DNA of 8,610 bases. Origin: an uncultured Bacilli bacterium (lineage in GTDB: Bacteria; Bacillota_I; Bacilli_A; RFN20; CAG-826). The notes under the pieces are model-generated. The model did no database searches. It was not told the origin of the DNA and saw only the letters and a list, made by a program, of their open reading frames with translations. Within the stretch, counting starts at the first letter, position 1. Each line of letters begins with the position of its first letter. The DNA is taken from assembly GCA_934133115.1 (NCBI GenBank), contig CAKPAV010000058.1:1-8610 (forward strand), read 5' to 3'. Both the position numbers and the translations under genes were made by a program. This document shows positions 1 through 7,377 of the stretch, piece after piece.

Positions 1-89
1 TTGCGTTTTTTTATTACATTATAAATTGTAATAAATAATACGCTTAACACACCTATTAAAAAAACAATAGATAAGATTTTATAGACCAT
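1..89 (-). CDS. 5' end of a membrane protein gene, cut by the window edge
   Basis: An open frame of 29 codons starts at ATG 89-87 and runs off the left edge without a stop. The peptide begins MVYKILSIVFLIGVLSVLF and continues with a short polar stretch ending in KKR. That is one hydrophobic helix (about residues 5-23) followed by positive charge, as in an N-terminal membrane anchor or the first segment of a small membrane protein. The start at 89 is preferred over the in-frame ATG at 95, because the strong AAGGAG site at 98-103 lies 8 nt from the former and only 2 nt from the latter. The upstream neighbour is the HAD phosphatase, 203 nt away, with a terminator-like hairpin between them. The family cannot be identified from 29 residues. 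Confidence 0.6.
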   Translation of the reverse strand, partial: MVYKILSIVFLIGVLSVLFITIYNVIKKR

Positions 90-97
90 AGTCATCT

Positions 98-103
98 CTC
101 CTT
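98..103 (-). promoter_or_regulatory. Ribosome binding site that sets the start at 89
   Basis: AAGGAG on the minus strand is followed by 8 nt and then ATG at 89-87. It is the main evidence that the short open frame at the left edge is a real gene, and it decides between two nearby in-frame ATGs. Confidence 0.65.
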
Positions 104-121
104 TTTAACAAACGCAAGCAC

Positions 122-165
122 AAAAAAATAAACTTATGTTAATGCGTTTTATAACATAAGTTTAT
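122..165 (-). terminator. Hairpin plus U-tract downstream of the HAD gene
   Basis: A perfect 13-bp inverted repeat pairs 128-140 with 153-165 (ATAAACTTATGTT and its complement) across a 12-nt loop. On the minus strand it runs directly into a T-tract (122-127), as an intrinsic terminator does. The stem holds only two G-C pairs, so it would be a weak terminator, which is common in AT-rich genomes. It lies 127 nt after the HAD stop codon and about 20 nt before the ribosome site of the gene at the left edge, so it could either end the HAD transcript or attenuate the next gene. The rest of the 90-292 spacer is AT-rich with no convincing gene. I see no promoter with good -35 and -10 boxes at proper spacing. 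Confidence 0.5.
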
Positions 166-292
166 CATATAGATATTTAATGTGTAAACTATATAATAGT
201 TTAATAATAAATAAGGTTAATTTTCAAGCAACCATAGAAGTATCTTTAGTTTTTATTAATTTAAATCAAGTGCTATTTTTGCAATTTTCAAC

Positions 293-1099
293 TTATTTTA
301 TATGTTCGAAATTTAAAATAATATTATCAATAACGTGTTTTACTCCGCCTTTATCATTAGATAGCGTAATGTAATTAGCGTGTTTTTTTATTTCTAAAGA
401 AGCATTATCCATTGCCACTCCTAAGCCAGCATAATCAATCATGCTTAAATCATTATAACTATCCCCGATAGCGGCAATTTCACTTTGCGAGATGTGATAA
501 AGTTCTCCAATAAATTTTAAAGCATTTCCTTTAGTCGCTTTGATATCGACAAATTCCAAAAGATAAGGTGCAGATACAAAACTATTCACTACTTTTAATT
601 TATCTTCACAAATTACTTTAAATTTTTCAATGTTAATTGGTTTATCTAGCCATACGATTTTTGTAATATTTTTTTCTTTTAAAATAGAAAAATCATGAAC
701 ACAAATTGGTTCAATTTTATAAATAGATTTATAATAATCAATAAATTCATTTGCGGCATTAGTATATAAAATATTATTAGCCCAAATGCACATTGTCGCA
801 TTTAATTTACTTCCTAGTTCATAAACTAACTTTGCACTTTCATAAAGCATAGTTTTTTCATATAGTATCTTTTGCGTTTTAGCATCAATTACTAATGCGC
901 CATTATAAGAAATTATTGGAGCATTAAAAATAATGTTTTTATATTCTAAAATAGCGCGTGGCGCACGTCCAGTAGCAATAACAAATAAAATATCATTGTC
1001 AACTAATCTATTAATCGCTTTGATTGTGTCTTCATCAATAGTTTTATTACTATTTAATAATGTTCCATCCATATCGACCGCTAATAAGGAATATTTCAT
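293..1099 (-). CDS. Cof-type HAD-IIB family hydrolase (sugar- or cofactor-phosphate phosphatase)
   Basis: This 268-residue protein is a cytoplasmic haloacid-dehalogenase-superfamily phosphatase of the Cof/YidA type, and its length is normal for the family. All four HAD motifs are visible: motif I DMDGT with nucleophile D9 and acid/base D11, motif II IATGR with T43, motif III lysine K190 in ATKGNALK, and motif IV GDSYND with D213 and D217 for Mg2+. The region between motifs II and III (about 80-185) is the C2B cap that sets substrate choice. Family members dephosphorylate sugar phosphates, FMN, pyridoxal phosphate and similar small molecules, and the exact substrate cannot be read here. The start at 1099 is supported by AGGAG at 1109-1113, 9 nt upstream. 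It follows the terminator of the GH3 operon in the same direction, so it is probably transcribed separately. I see no link to the surface proteins beyond adjacency. It ends in TAA. Confidence 0.93.
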   Translation of the reverse strand: MKYSLLAVDMDGTLLNSNKTIDEDTIKAINRLVDNDILFVIATGRAPRAILEYKNIIFNAPIISYNGALVIDAKTQKILYEKTMLYESAKLVYELGSKLNATMCIWANNILYTNAANEFIDYYKSIYKIEPICVHDFSILKEKNITKIVWLDKPINIEKFKVICEDKLKVVNSFVSAPYLLEFVDIKATKGNALKFIGELYHISQSEIAAIGDSYNDLSMIDYAGLGVAMDNASLEIKKHANYITLSNDKGGVKHVIDNIILNFEHIK

Positions 1100-1155
1100 A
1101 ACTTAAATCTCCTGCACTAGTGTAACACATTTTCATAGCTAAATCTAAGTTTTTT

Positions 1156-1190
1156 AAAAAGATGCATCACTTTTATGTAACGCATCTTTT
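1156..1190 (-). terminator. Intrinsic terminator of the GH3 operon
   Basis: Positions 1157-1170 pair with 1177-1190 around a 6-nt loop. On the minus strand the 14-bp stem is complete, using two G-U wobbles, and it is followed by five T residues (1160-1156). On the plus strand the same two positions become A-C mismatches, so the structure favours minus-strand RNA. It begins 7 nt after the TAG stop of the 1047-residue protein gene. The remaining spacer up to the HAD start at 1099 holds only that gene's ribosome site and no convincing promoter. Confidence 0.85.
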
Positions 1191-1197
1191 GTAAGAA

Positions 1198-4100
1198 CTA
1201 TTTATAACTTATTTCGTATAAATATAAACCTTTATTACCACCAAAAGATAAGACACTTAGATATAACTTGCCGTTTAATTCGACTAAATTTTGGATATTA
1301 TATGATCCATTTGCTTTATTTAAAACATCGTTAGTGTCAACTTCTATAGTAACGGTTTTAATTTTATTACCTGACCAGTCAAATATTTGAATTTCACTAG
1401 CTAACCAAGCATTATGGTTGAATAATGCATAGATATATCCGTTATCCGCATATAAAGTTTGGAACGCCGCACCACTATCTGGAGCCAAAGCAAAATCTTT
1501 AAAGAAATCTTTTGTGTGTTCTGCTTTTAGCGAAATAGTGTTGGTAACATTCTTATCTTCATCAGTTATGTACATTTTTCCACCAATACTAAAGACATAA
1601 TTCTTAGTAGATTCATTATATCCAACTGAAGTTATTTTACTATAATTTGAATTTTCATCACCAAACTTAATTGCACTTATATCATTTCTTAACGTTAATG
1701 TATTAGAATCAAATGCTTTCATCGTATCATTTTCATTATTGATTAGATAAATCAAACCATTTTGATAGAATAAGTTACAATCTTCCCTCCAACTTGATTT
1801 TTCAAACAATTGAAGAACATCTGAAGAAGCAATTACTTCATTTTTATCTAAATCATATTTAACGATTGCAACATATTGTCTTCCGTTACTAGTTAAAGCG
1901 TAATAAAGATATTTTCCATCACTGCATCCACCTTCAACAGAGAATAAGTTTACATTTTTACCATTATATTCTTTACTTATTGCAATAGAATTACTTAAAA
2001 CTTGATTAGTAAATGCTGGATCTTTTCCTTCTTTCATAACATTTTGAACATATCCACCTAATAAACTAGTATCAAATGTTGAAAATTCATTTAATGACAT
2101 TGTTAATTTGCTAGCAAACATACCTCTATTATTTCCACTATAAGCACGTCCAACTAAATAAGTGTTTCCATTAACGAATACCATATTTTGAACTGTACGA
2201 TTATTGGACTGAGATAAGCCATTTGAACAATCAATAACTAAGTCATCTTTAGCTCTTACTCCATTCCAATCGTAAACTTCAATTAATGCCGTAGTAACCG
2301 ACTCGTTATTGTCACGATAAACAGCATAAATATAGTCTTCGTCACTAGAAATAGAACGGAATGTATAACCACTTTTATTGAATTTAAGTGTTACACCTTT
2401 ATCAATAATTGTGTTTTTGTCTTTATTGTAGAATTTTAGATTAAATGATTTATCAACAACAGCATACTCTTCAATAAATTCATTGTAAGATGCATCAATG
2501 CTATTACTACCTAAAGCAACTCCTTTTTCCAATAATTCTAAAGTAGTAGAATCGTAATAAGAAACTTTATTATCCAAAGTAAATATTCCGATTTTTCCAT
2601 TTTCAAAGAATAATTTATTATAGTTACTACTATCAGTTAGCCATTTACCTTTAACATAACCAATATCTACTTCTCCACTACTTTTAATAACTTCATTAGT
2701 AGTAAAATCAAATTTAACAATTCTTGTACCAGCACCGCCAAATCCACTAGTGGCGAAATAGCCATATTCACCATCACTACATCCACCTTGTATATCTTTA
2801 TTAGCTAATAGTGCCAAACTTTTATCTGTTTCATAATATTTGTTAGCATTTATTACTTTAGTTAGATTATTAGATGTTGTAATTTGATTATATTCACCTA
2901 AACTAATTGATTTATCTTCTAGCATTATTACATCTAGGTAATCAATGTTAATAGAAGCCATTGTGTCATCATAATTACGTAATCCACTATCTTTAATACT
3001 TAAGGTAATTGTGTTATTTCCGCCTTTAATAAATACATCATTAAGAACTACATCATAATAAACTTGGGATGGTTTATTTTTGTCGCTTGAATTACCAACA
3101 CGCTCAATAATTTTATCTTTGGAAATTATTTTTGAAGCGCCGTTAACATTAACGTCTAATAATTTATTAAGTTGTAATTCTTCTGTATGATAGTTAGTTC
3201 CATCAAGTAATAAATAATTAGATGCCACTCTTAATTTAAGTGAAGCACGAATATAACTTTTAGATTGGAAATTAAATTTTAATGTTGATCCATCGCTTAA
3301 ATTACCGACATAATTAATAACATTACTTGGAACATATTCATTATTAACGAAATTATAAGTAGTTGCGGATAAAACATTACCGCCACTAATAACAGCATTC
3401 TCGCCTTTATTACGTTTAACAACTTCTGTTTCAACTTCACAAAATACTTGTGCATTGTCCTTGGCGCAAATTGATAAATTAGTTTTTTTACCAAAATCAA
3501 CAATAACTTCTTTATCCGCTATATCATATTGATCTTTGTTTAATTGTACATAGTTACCAGAATCAAATTGACCCATTACAACTAAATCATCTAAATTACT
3601 ATTAGCTCTTGGTTCATCAGCAAAAGCTATCGCTTTACCTGCTGAAACAGTAATACCAATAAGTTTTCCATCACTAAATTCGCCTTTTTTCAAGACAGAA
3701 ATATTAACTTTTCCGTTTAAAGTAACACCATTAAATTTATAAGAAATATTCCAAGATTTATCACTAACTTTTAAAGGTGTTGTAGTGTCCACTACTAACT
3801 TAGAAGCATCAATACTTAATGTTGAGCCATCATTATATAAAACTTCCACAACCATACCAGTAGGATCAAATGTTTTGCCTTCTTCATAATTAATAATATT
3901 CGGATTTTTAGTTACAGTTAAACTAGTTGGAATTACATCTTTTAAAGATACATTAATTGTTGTTTCTTTCGTTAAATATGTGAATTTAATTTCTCCACCA
4001 TTATTAGCAAAATCTTTATTAACTTCCATATTGAATTGTTTACTTGTTAAATTAGAAGAATAATCTTCTCCGTTTTTAACCGTAAAGTTAGCTTGCACTT

Positions 4101-4341
4101 CAAAATCATCTTTATTTGGTGAAGCTTTGCCGTTTTTAAAGTAACCAATACCATCTTTTAACTTAACACTAATAGAATCAAGTTCTGGATTGCCAACACG
4201 ATTTTTTTCTGCTTCTTCCAATGAAGAACGATATTTATCGTAAGCAACTTTGGAACTAATTACTTGTCCCATAGCAACACCAGCACAAATTGCCACAACT
4301 GAAGAAATAACAACTTTTTCAATAATCTTTTTCTTATTCAT
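1198..4341 (-). CDS. Membrane-anchored multidomain surface protein: Ig-like x3, CBM-like, two propeller-like modules
   Basis: The protein has 1047 residues. The start at 4341 is chosen because AAGGAGG lies 9 nt upstream (4351-4357). An in-frame ATG at 4395 would add 18 residues but has no ribosome site. Domains seen: a basic N-terminus and one hydrophobic helix (about 10-28) with no lipobox, so probably an uncleaved membrane anchor. Three Ig-like units follow at about 55-137, 137-218 and 227-309; the second has the classic bacterial Ig pattern with YEEGKTFDPTGMVVEVLYNDG. A beta-rich region at about 313-475, with GGNNTITLSIKD and INIDYLDVI, resembles galactose-binding-like carbohydrate modules (CBM6/35 type). 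Two homologous propeller-like modules lie at about 519-747 and 803-1047, each opening with GGCSDG and containing a DWNG or DWSG turn. There is no catalytic signature, LPXTG, SLH or dockerin. Its first 8 nt overlap the end of the GH3 gene, suggesting coupled translation. A role in surface glycan binding or scaffolding is inferred. Confidence 0.85.
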   Translation of the reverse strand: MNKKKIIEKVVISSVVAICAGVAMGQVISSKVAYDKYRSSLEEAEKNRVGNPELDSISVKLKDGIGYFKNGKASPNKDDFEVQANFTVKNGEDYSSNLTSKQFNMEVNKDFANNGGEIKFTYLTKETTINVSLKDVIPTSLTVTKNPNIINYEEGKTFDPTGMVVEVLYNDGSTLSIDASKLVVDTTTPLKVSDKSWNISYKFNGVTLNGKVNISVLKKGEFSDGKLIGITVSAGKAIAFADEPRANSNLDDLVVMGQFDSGNYVQLNKDQYDIADKEVIVDFGKKTNLSICAKDNAQVFCEVETEVVKRNKGENAVISGGNVLSATTYNFVNNEYVPSNVINYVGNLSDGSTLKFNFQSKSYIRASLKLRVASNYLLLDGTNYHTEELQLNKLLDVNVNGASKIISKDKIIERVGNSSDKNKPSQVYYDVVLNDVFIKGGNNTITLSIKDSGLRNYDDTMASINIDYLDVIMLEDKSISLGEYNQITTSNNLTKVINANKYYETDKSLALLANKDIQGGCSDGEYGYFATSGFGGAGTRIVKFDFTTNEVIKSSGEVDIGYVKGKWLTDSSNYNKLFFENGKIGIFTLDNKVSYYDSTTLELLEKGVALGSNSIDASYNEFIEEYAVVDKSFNLKFYNKDKNTIIDKGVTLKFNKSGYTFRSISSDEDYIYAVYRDNNESVTTALIEVYDWNGVRAKDDLVIDCSNGLSQSNNRTVQNMVFVNGNTYLVGRAYSGNNRGMFASKLTMSLNEFSTFDTSLLGGYVQNVMKEGKDPAFTNQVLSNSIAISKEYNGKNVNLFSVEGGCSDGKYLYYALTSNGRQYVAIVKYDLDKNEVIASSDVLQLFEKSSWREDCNLFYQNGLIYLINNENDTMKAFDSNTLTLRNDISAIKFGDENSNYSKITSVGYNESTKNYVFSIGGKMYITDEDKNVTNTISLKAEHTKDFFKDFALAPDSGAAFQTLYADNGYIYALFNHNAWLASEIQIFDWSGNKIKTVTIEVDTNDVLNKANGSYNIQNLVELNGKLYLSVLSFGGNKGLYLYEISYK
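1201..1935 (-). repeat. Propeller-like module B, C-terminal copy in the 1047-residue protein
   Basis: This ~245-residue protein-level repeat is homologous to the segments at 2101-2790, 7381-8076 and 8239-8610. It shows the shared series of short beta-sheet units: GGCSDGKYLYYAL, then VKYDLDKNEVIASSDVL, SSWREDCNLF, NGLIYLI, IQIFDWSGN, and the closing YNIQNLV..NGKLYLSV followed by GGNKGLYLYE. About five sheet-like units of ~45 residues suggest a beta-propeller or part of one. The fold is inferred. Confidence 0.7.
2101..2790 (-). repeat. Propeller-like module A, first copy in the 1047-residue protein
   Basis: This copy aligns with module B: GGCSDGEYGYFAT, VKFDFTTNEVIKSSG, NYNKLFFENGKIGIF, FRSISSDEDYIYAVY, IEVYDWNG and VQNMVFVNGNTYLVG. 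A linker of about 55 residues without the repeat pattern separates it from module B. Divergence between A and B is high, so the duplication is old. Confidence 0.7.
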
Positions 4342-7300
4342 TTGTGTTATCCTCCTTATTACCTTCAAACCAACTTTTTTTACGAATTGTTTCATAAGCC
4401 CAAATAGCTATGCCACATCCAACCATAATATCAAATGCGACAATAGTTGGCTTCCACCAGTTCCAAGAATCAATGATAACTGCACTATCTATAGTCTTAC
4501 CTTCATCTGGATGATCTTTAATATACTCATTCCAATTTTTATTAATTACTTGGGTATGTGCATAAGCAAAGCATGCATGTTTAACAGCTTTTTTAAGTTG
4601 CTTTTGAATTCTTGGTGTTGCACTATCACTATAATTGAAACTATAATCTGCACCCATATAATTAAGTTTCGAGCCCATACCTAAGTCATTACCAGCACGT
4701 AAGCCATGGTCAATATTCATGAACTTATTATCGTAAGAATAGTCAGTTACTATTACACCTTTAAATCCCCATTCTTGGCGTGCCACTCCTTCAATAAGAG
4801 CTTCACTACCACCAGTATAACAAATTCCAATTCTTCCATAAGAAGTCATAAGTCCCATACAATCTGCAACTTCAATTGCTTTTTGGAAAGATTTTAAATA
4901 TGTTTCTCTTAATGCTTGTTCCGTGCACCAGTTATATAAATAATTACGGTGATTTTCGGTTGGGTTTAATGCAAAGTGTTTTAAATAAGGGAAAGTACCT
5001 GTTCTTTGTAAACCAGTAATAGCATTTACTACCATTGTTGAAGATAAGAATGGATCTTCACTATAATATTCAAAGTTACGTCCACCAATTGGGGTACGGT
5101 GAATATTTGTTCCTGGTGCCCATGCACTAGCAACATTTAAATTAACGCAATCCGTACCATAAGAAACGCCCCATTCTAGTGCTAATTTCTTATTAAATGT
5201 TTGAGCTAATACTGTGTTAGATGTATAACCATTACCAACTTTTCCATCAACACCTGGATTATAGCCTTTAATTTGAAGTGGTCCATCATATGCTGATAAA
5301 CTTGGTAAACCAACTTCATTAATTTTTGTAATTGAATATCCATTACCTACTAGGTTAGTTGCAGAGCCAATCTTTAATTGATTTAATAAGTCATCCCATC
5401 TTGCATCATCATAATTTGCACCTAATTCATAACCCAATTCGGTAATACGTCCGTTTTCCGCTAATTTGTAGGAAGTATTTGTTTGTCCCCATTTTTCTTT
5501 AGTTTGATCAATTTCTTTACCAAATACATCTGTAGTGGCGTTATCCCATTCATCACCTAGTTCTTGAGTGATTTTTACTTTTTTAGCAATACTAGCGGTA
5601 ATTTTACGATTCTCTCCTCTTTTAAATTCATAAGGATCTGGTAGATTATTTCTAGAAATAAATGGAATATTAGCATTTTCATCGTCATTATTACCATCTA
5701 AAGAATATCCATCATATGCAGTTGGATAAGTAAATTTATTACTTACTTCTACACCTGTCACTTTGTCTTTACTAATTTTAATTGTATCTTCTACTTTTAA
5801 AGCAAAAGTATTTTTAGACATTTCTTTTAAATGATGTGAATCAGTCATTAATTTAAGTTCATAATCTCCACTTTCTAATTCATATCCTTTAAATCCATTT
5901 TCATTTTTATCATAGCAATCGTAAGAAGTAAAATCATTAGGATCAATTTCAATACTTACTTTTTGTTCACTTTGTGGTTCTAACTTAATAGTTTTTTCAT
6001 AACCCACTAAACTTACATAAGATTTCTCAATTTGTCCATCTTTATATGGTGCAGTTAAATAAACTTGAACAACATCTTTACCAGCAGTTTCTCCAATGTT
6101 TTTCACTGTGACATCAATAGTAATTTTACTTTCATCAGTAAATGTTCCGTTTGTTATTTCTTTTCCGTTTTTGTCTTTAACAGTAATTACTGGATTACTC
6201 CATTCAAATTTTGTATATGATAAACCATAACCAAATGGATATTGAACAACACTATCATAACCATTTAAAGTAACTTCTTTTCCTTCTCTGTCTAATACTT
6301 TACGAGTGTATTTAGCATTATTCCAAATGCCTTCTTTATCCGCGGTCTCGTACCATTTATAGCCGACATATATTCCTTCAGCAAAGTCCATATAGGCATC
6401 ACTTTTAGTTGCTAAATCGCCTAAATATTCACTTGCATTTGGATATTGACCAATATTAGTAATATAATCATAATTAACATTACTTTCTAACTCATAAGCA
6501 TAAGTATCAGCAAAATGTCCAGATGGACTACTATCACCATATAACAAATAAGGTATTGCTCTAGCGCCATGCGTTCCTGTTGCGCCCACAACTAAGCAAG
6601 CATCAATACCAGGAATGGTATCAACAAAATCAAGAACCATTGTGTTACAAGCATTAATTAAAACAATGACATTTTTATAATTCTCACCTAAATAAGTAAG
6701 CATTTCTTTTTCAGTGTTTGTAATTTTAATATAATTTGGACTCACATCTGTTGATTCATGACCTGTTCTAGAAATAACAAATAAAGCCGTATCCGAATAA
6801 TTTTTAGCATTTTCTAATAATTCATCACTATATACAGATTTGTCAGTTAGTTTTGGTTCAAAAATATCAGTTCTACCTCTTTGGCCGCTTTGTCCAAAAC
6901 CTACATTACGAAATGGTTTATGGAATTTAGAATAAGCATCAATTAAGTCTTGATTATAACTAACTCCATATTCATATAAATCAAAAGCCTTTAATAAGTC
7001 AACTGTGTTATTCCAATCATTATCTTTTGGAGAAACAGTACCTGATCCTCCACCAGCCATAACCCAGTCAGTAACACTCCATCCAAAAATATTTATTTTA
7101 TTATTGTCAGATTTACTTAATGGTAATACGCCATCATTTTTGGCTAATACCGCACCTTCCATCACTATTTCTTTTACTAAGTCTTCCCCGCTAGCGCTCT
7201 CAGTAGAATTACTTTTATTATTAGAAATTGGTGGGCACAAGTAACTATTAATTTGTGATTCGAAAATATTACATACTACATTTCCAATGACTGTTGCTGA

Positions 7301-7354
7301 TGCAAGAACAATCATTCCCGCGAAATTAACGATTAATTTAACTCTTTTTTTCAT
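4334..7354 (-). CDS. Double membrane-anchored GH3 glycosidase with reversed catalytic domain order
   Basis: This 1006-residue glycoside hydrolase family 3 enzyme, of the beta-glucosidase or beta-xylosidase type, acts outside the membrane. Domain order: basic N-terminus and TM helix (about 6-28); GH3_C alpha/beta sandwich (about 57-378), opening with EGAVLAKNDGVLPL and ending near YPFGYGLSYT; FnIII-like domain (about 408-510); linker; GH3_N barrel (about 645-945); C-terminal TM helix (about 969-987) followed by a basic tail RKK. Catalytic residues look intact: nucleophile D871 in GVIVTDYS, and likely acid/base E200 in SRTGHEST. Substrate-site motifs include D690 in YDGP, the APGTNIHR and GGRNFEYYSEDP segments, and K792-H793 in LKHFALNPTENHR. 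Reversed GH3_C/GH3_N order is known from ruminal Firmicutes enzymes such as the Ruminococcus albus beta-glucosidase. The start is supported by GGAG at 7362-7365, 7 nt upstream. It lies 23 nt after the upstream gene and overlaps the next by 8 nt. The substrate cannot be predicted. Confidence 0.93.
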   Translation of the reverse strand: MKKRVKLIVNFAGMIVLASATVIGNVVCNIFESQINSYLCPPISNNKSNSTESASGEDLVKEIVMEGAVLAKNDGVLPLSKSDNNKINIFGWSVTDWVMAGGGSGTVSPKDNDWNNTVDLLKAFDLYEYGVSYNQDLIDAYSKFHKPFRNVGFGQSGQRGRTDIFEPKLTDKSVYSDELLENAKNYSDTALFVISRTGHESTDVSPNYIKITNTEKEMLTYLGENYKNVIVLINACNTMVLDFVDTIPGIDACLVVGATGTHGARAIPYLLYGDSSPSGHFADTYAYELESNVNYDYITNIGQYPNASEYLGDLATKSDAYMDFAEGIYVGYKWYETADKEGIWNNAKYTRKVLDREGKEVTLNGYDSVVQYPFGYGLSYTKFEWSNPVITVKDKNGKEITNGTFTDESKITIDVTVKNIGETAGKDVVQVYLTAPYKDGQIEKSYVSLVGYEKTIKLEPQSEQKVSIEIDPNDFTSYDCYDKNENGFKGYELESGDYELKLMTDSHHLKEMSKNTFALKVEDTIKISKDKVTGVEVSNKFTYPTAYDGYSLDGNNDDENANIPFISRNNLPDPYEFKRGENRKITASIAKKVKITQELGDEWDNATTDVFGKEIDQTKEKWGQTNTSYKLAENGRITELGYELGANYDDARWDDLLNQLKIGSATNLVGNGYSITKINEVGLPSLSAYDGPLQIKGYNPGVDGKVGNGYTSNTVLAQTFNKKLALEWGVSYGTDCVNLNVASAWAPGTNIHRTPIGGRNFEYYSEDPFLSSTMVVNAITGLQRTGTFPYLKHFALNPTENHRNYLYNWCTEQALRETYLKSFQKAIEVADCMGLMTSYGRIGICYTGGSEALIEGVARQEWGFKGVIVTDYSYDNKFMNIDHGLRAGNDLGMGSKLNYMGADYSFNYSDSATPRIQKQLKKAVKHACFAYAHTQVINKNWNEYIKDHPDEGKTIDSAVIIDSWNWWKPTIVAFDIMVGCGIAIWAYETIRKKSWFEGNKEDNTNE
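4351..4357 (-). promoter_or_regulatory. Ribosome binding site inside the GH3 gene end
   Basis: AAGGAGG on the minus strand sits 9 nt before ATG 4341-4339 and lies within the last codons of the GH3 gene. It fixes the start of the 1047-residue protein 18 codons inside the longest open frame. The ATG overlaps the GH3 stop in ATGAATAA. Confidence 0.85.
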
Positions 7355-7360
7355 TTTTTA

Positions 7361-7365
7361 TCTCC
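7361..7365 (-). promoter_or_regulatory. Ribosome binding site of the GH3 gene
   Basis: GGAGA on the minus strand lies 6 nt before the ATG at 7354. It fills part of the 23-nt gap after the upstream TAG, leaving no room for a separate promoter or terminator and so supporting cotranscription. Confidence 0.75.
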
Positions 7366-7377
7366 ATTTTAATTTTA

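Noticed and set aside
11..34. 8-bp inverted repeat TTATTACA / TGTAATAA near the left edge
   Set aside because: It lies within the coding frame of the left-edge gene, is made almost entirely of A and T, and is expected by chance at this composition.
180..374. 64-codon plus-strand open frame beginning MCKLYNS
   Set aside because: It has no ribosome site, overlaps the 3' end of the HAD gene on the opposite strand, and has AT-driven low-complexity composition. It is most likely spurious.
1115..1122. CACTAGTG palindrome just upstream of the HAD ribosome site
   Set aside because: Eight bases is too short to claim an operator, and no second copy was noticed near another gene.
1119..1124. Extended -10-like TGTTACACT on the minus strand upstream of the HAD gene
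   Set aside because: Transcription would start inside the ribosome site at 1109-1113, and no -35 box is convincing at 17-18 nt.
3297..3503. 68-codon minus-strand frame inside the 1047-residue protein gene
   Set aside because: It is out of frame within a continuous, well-supported coding region and has no independent ribosome site.
4342..4395. Upstream in-frame ATG at 4395 for the 1047-residue protein
   Set aside because: It has no ribosome site and would extend the overlap with the GH3 gene to 62 nt, whereas ATG at 4341 has AAGGAGG at ideal spacing and starts a normal membrane anchor.
4250..4897. Two plus-strand frames (4250-4684 and 4706-4897) opposite the GH3 C-terminal region and the start of the next gene
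   Set aside because: They are antisense shadows of strongly conserved coding sequence, with no ribosome site and residue content mirroring the GH3 codons.
7005..7244. Plus-strand frame opposite the GH3 N-terminal region
   Set aside because: It is antisense to the conserved start of the GH3_C domain, with no ribosome site. A chance frame.
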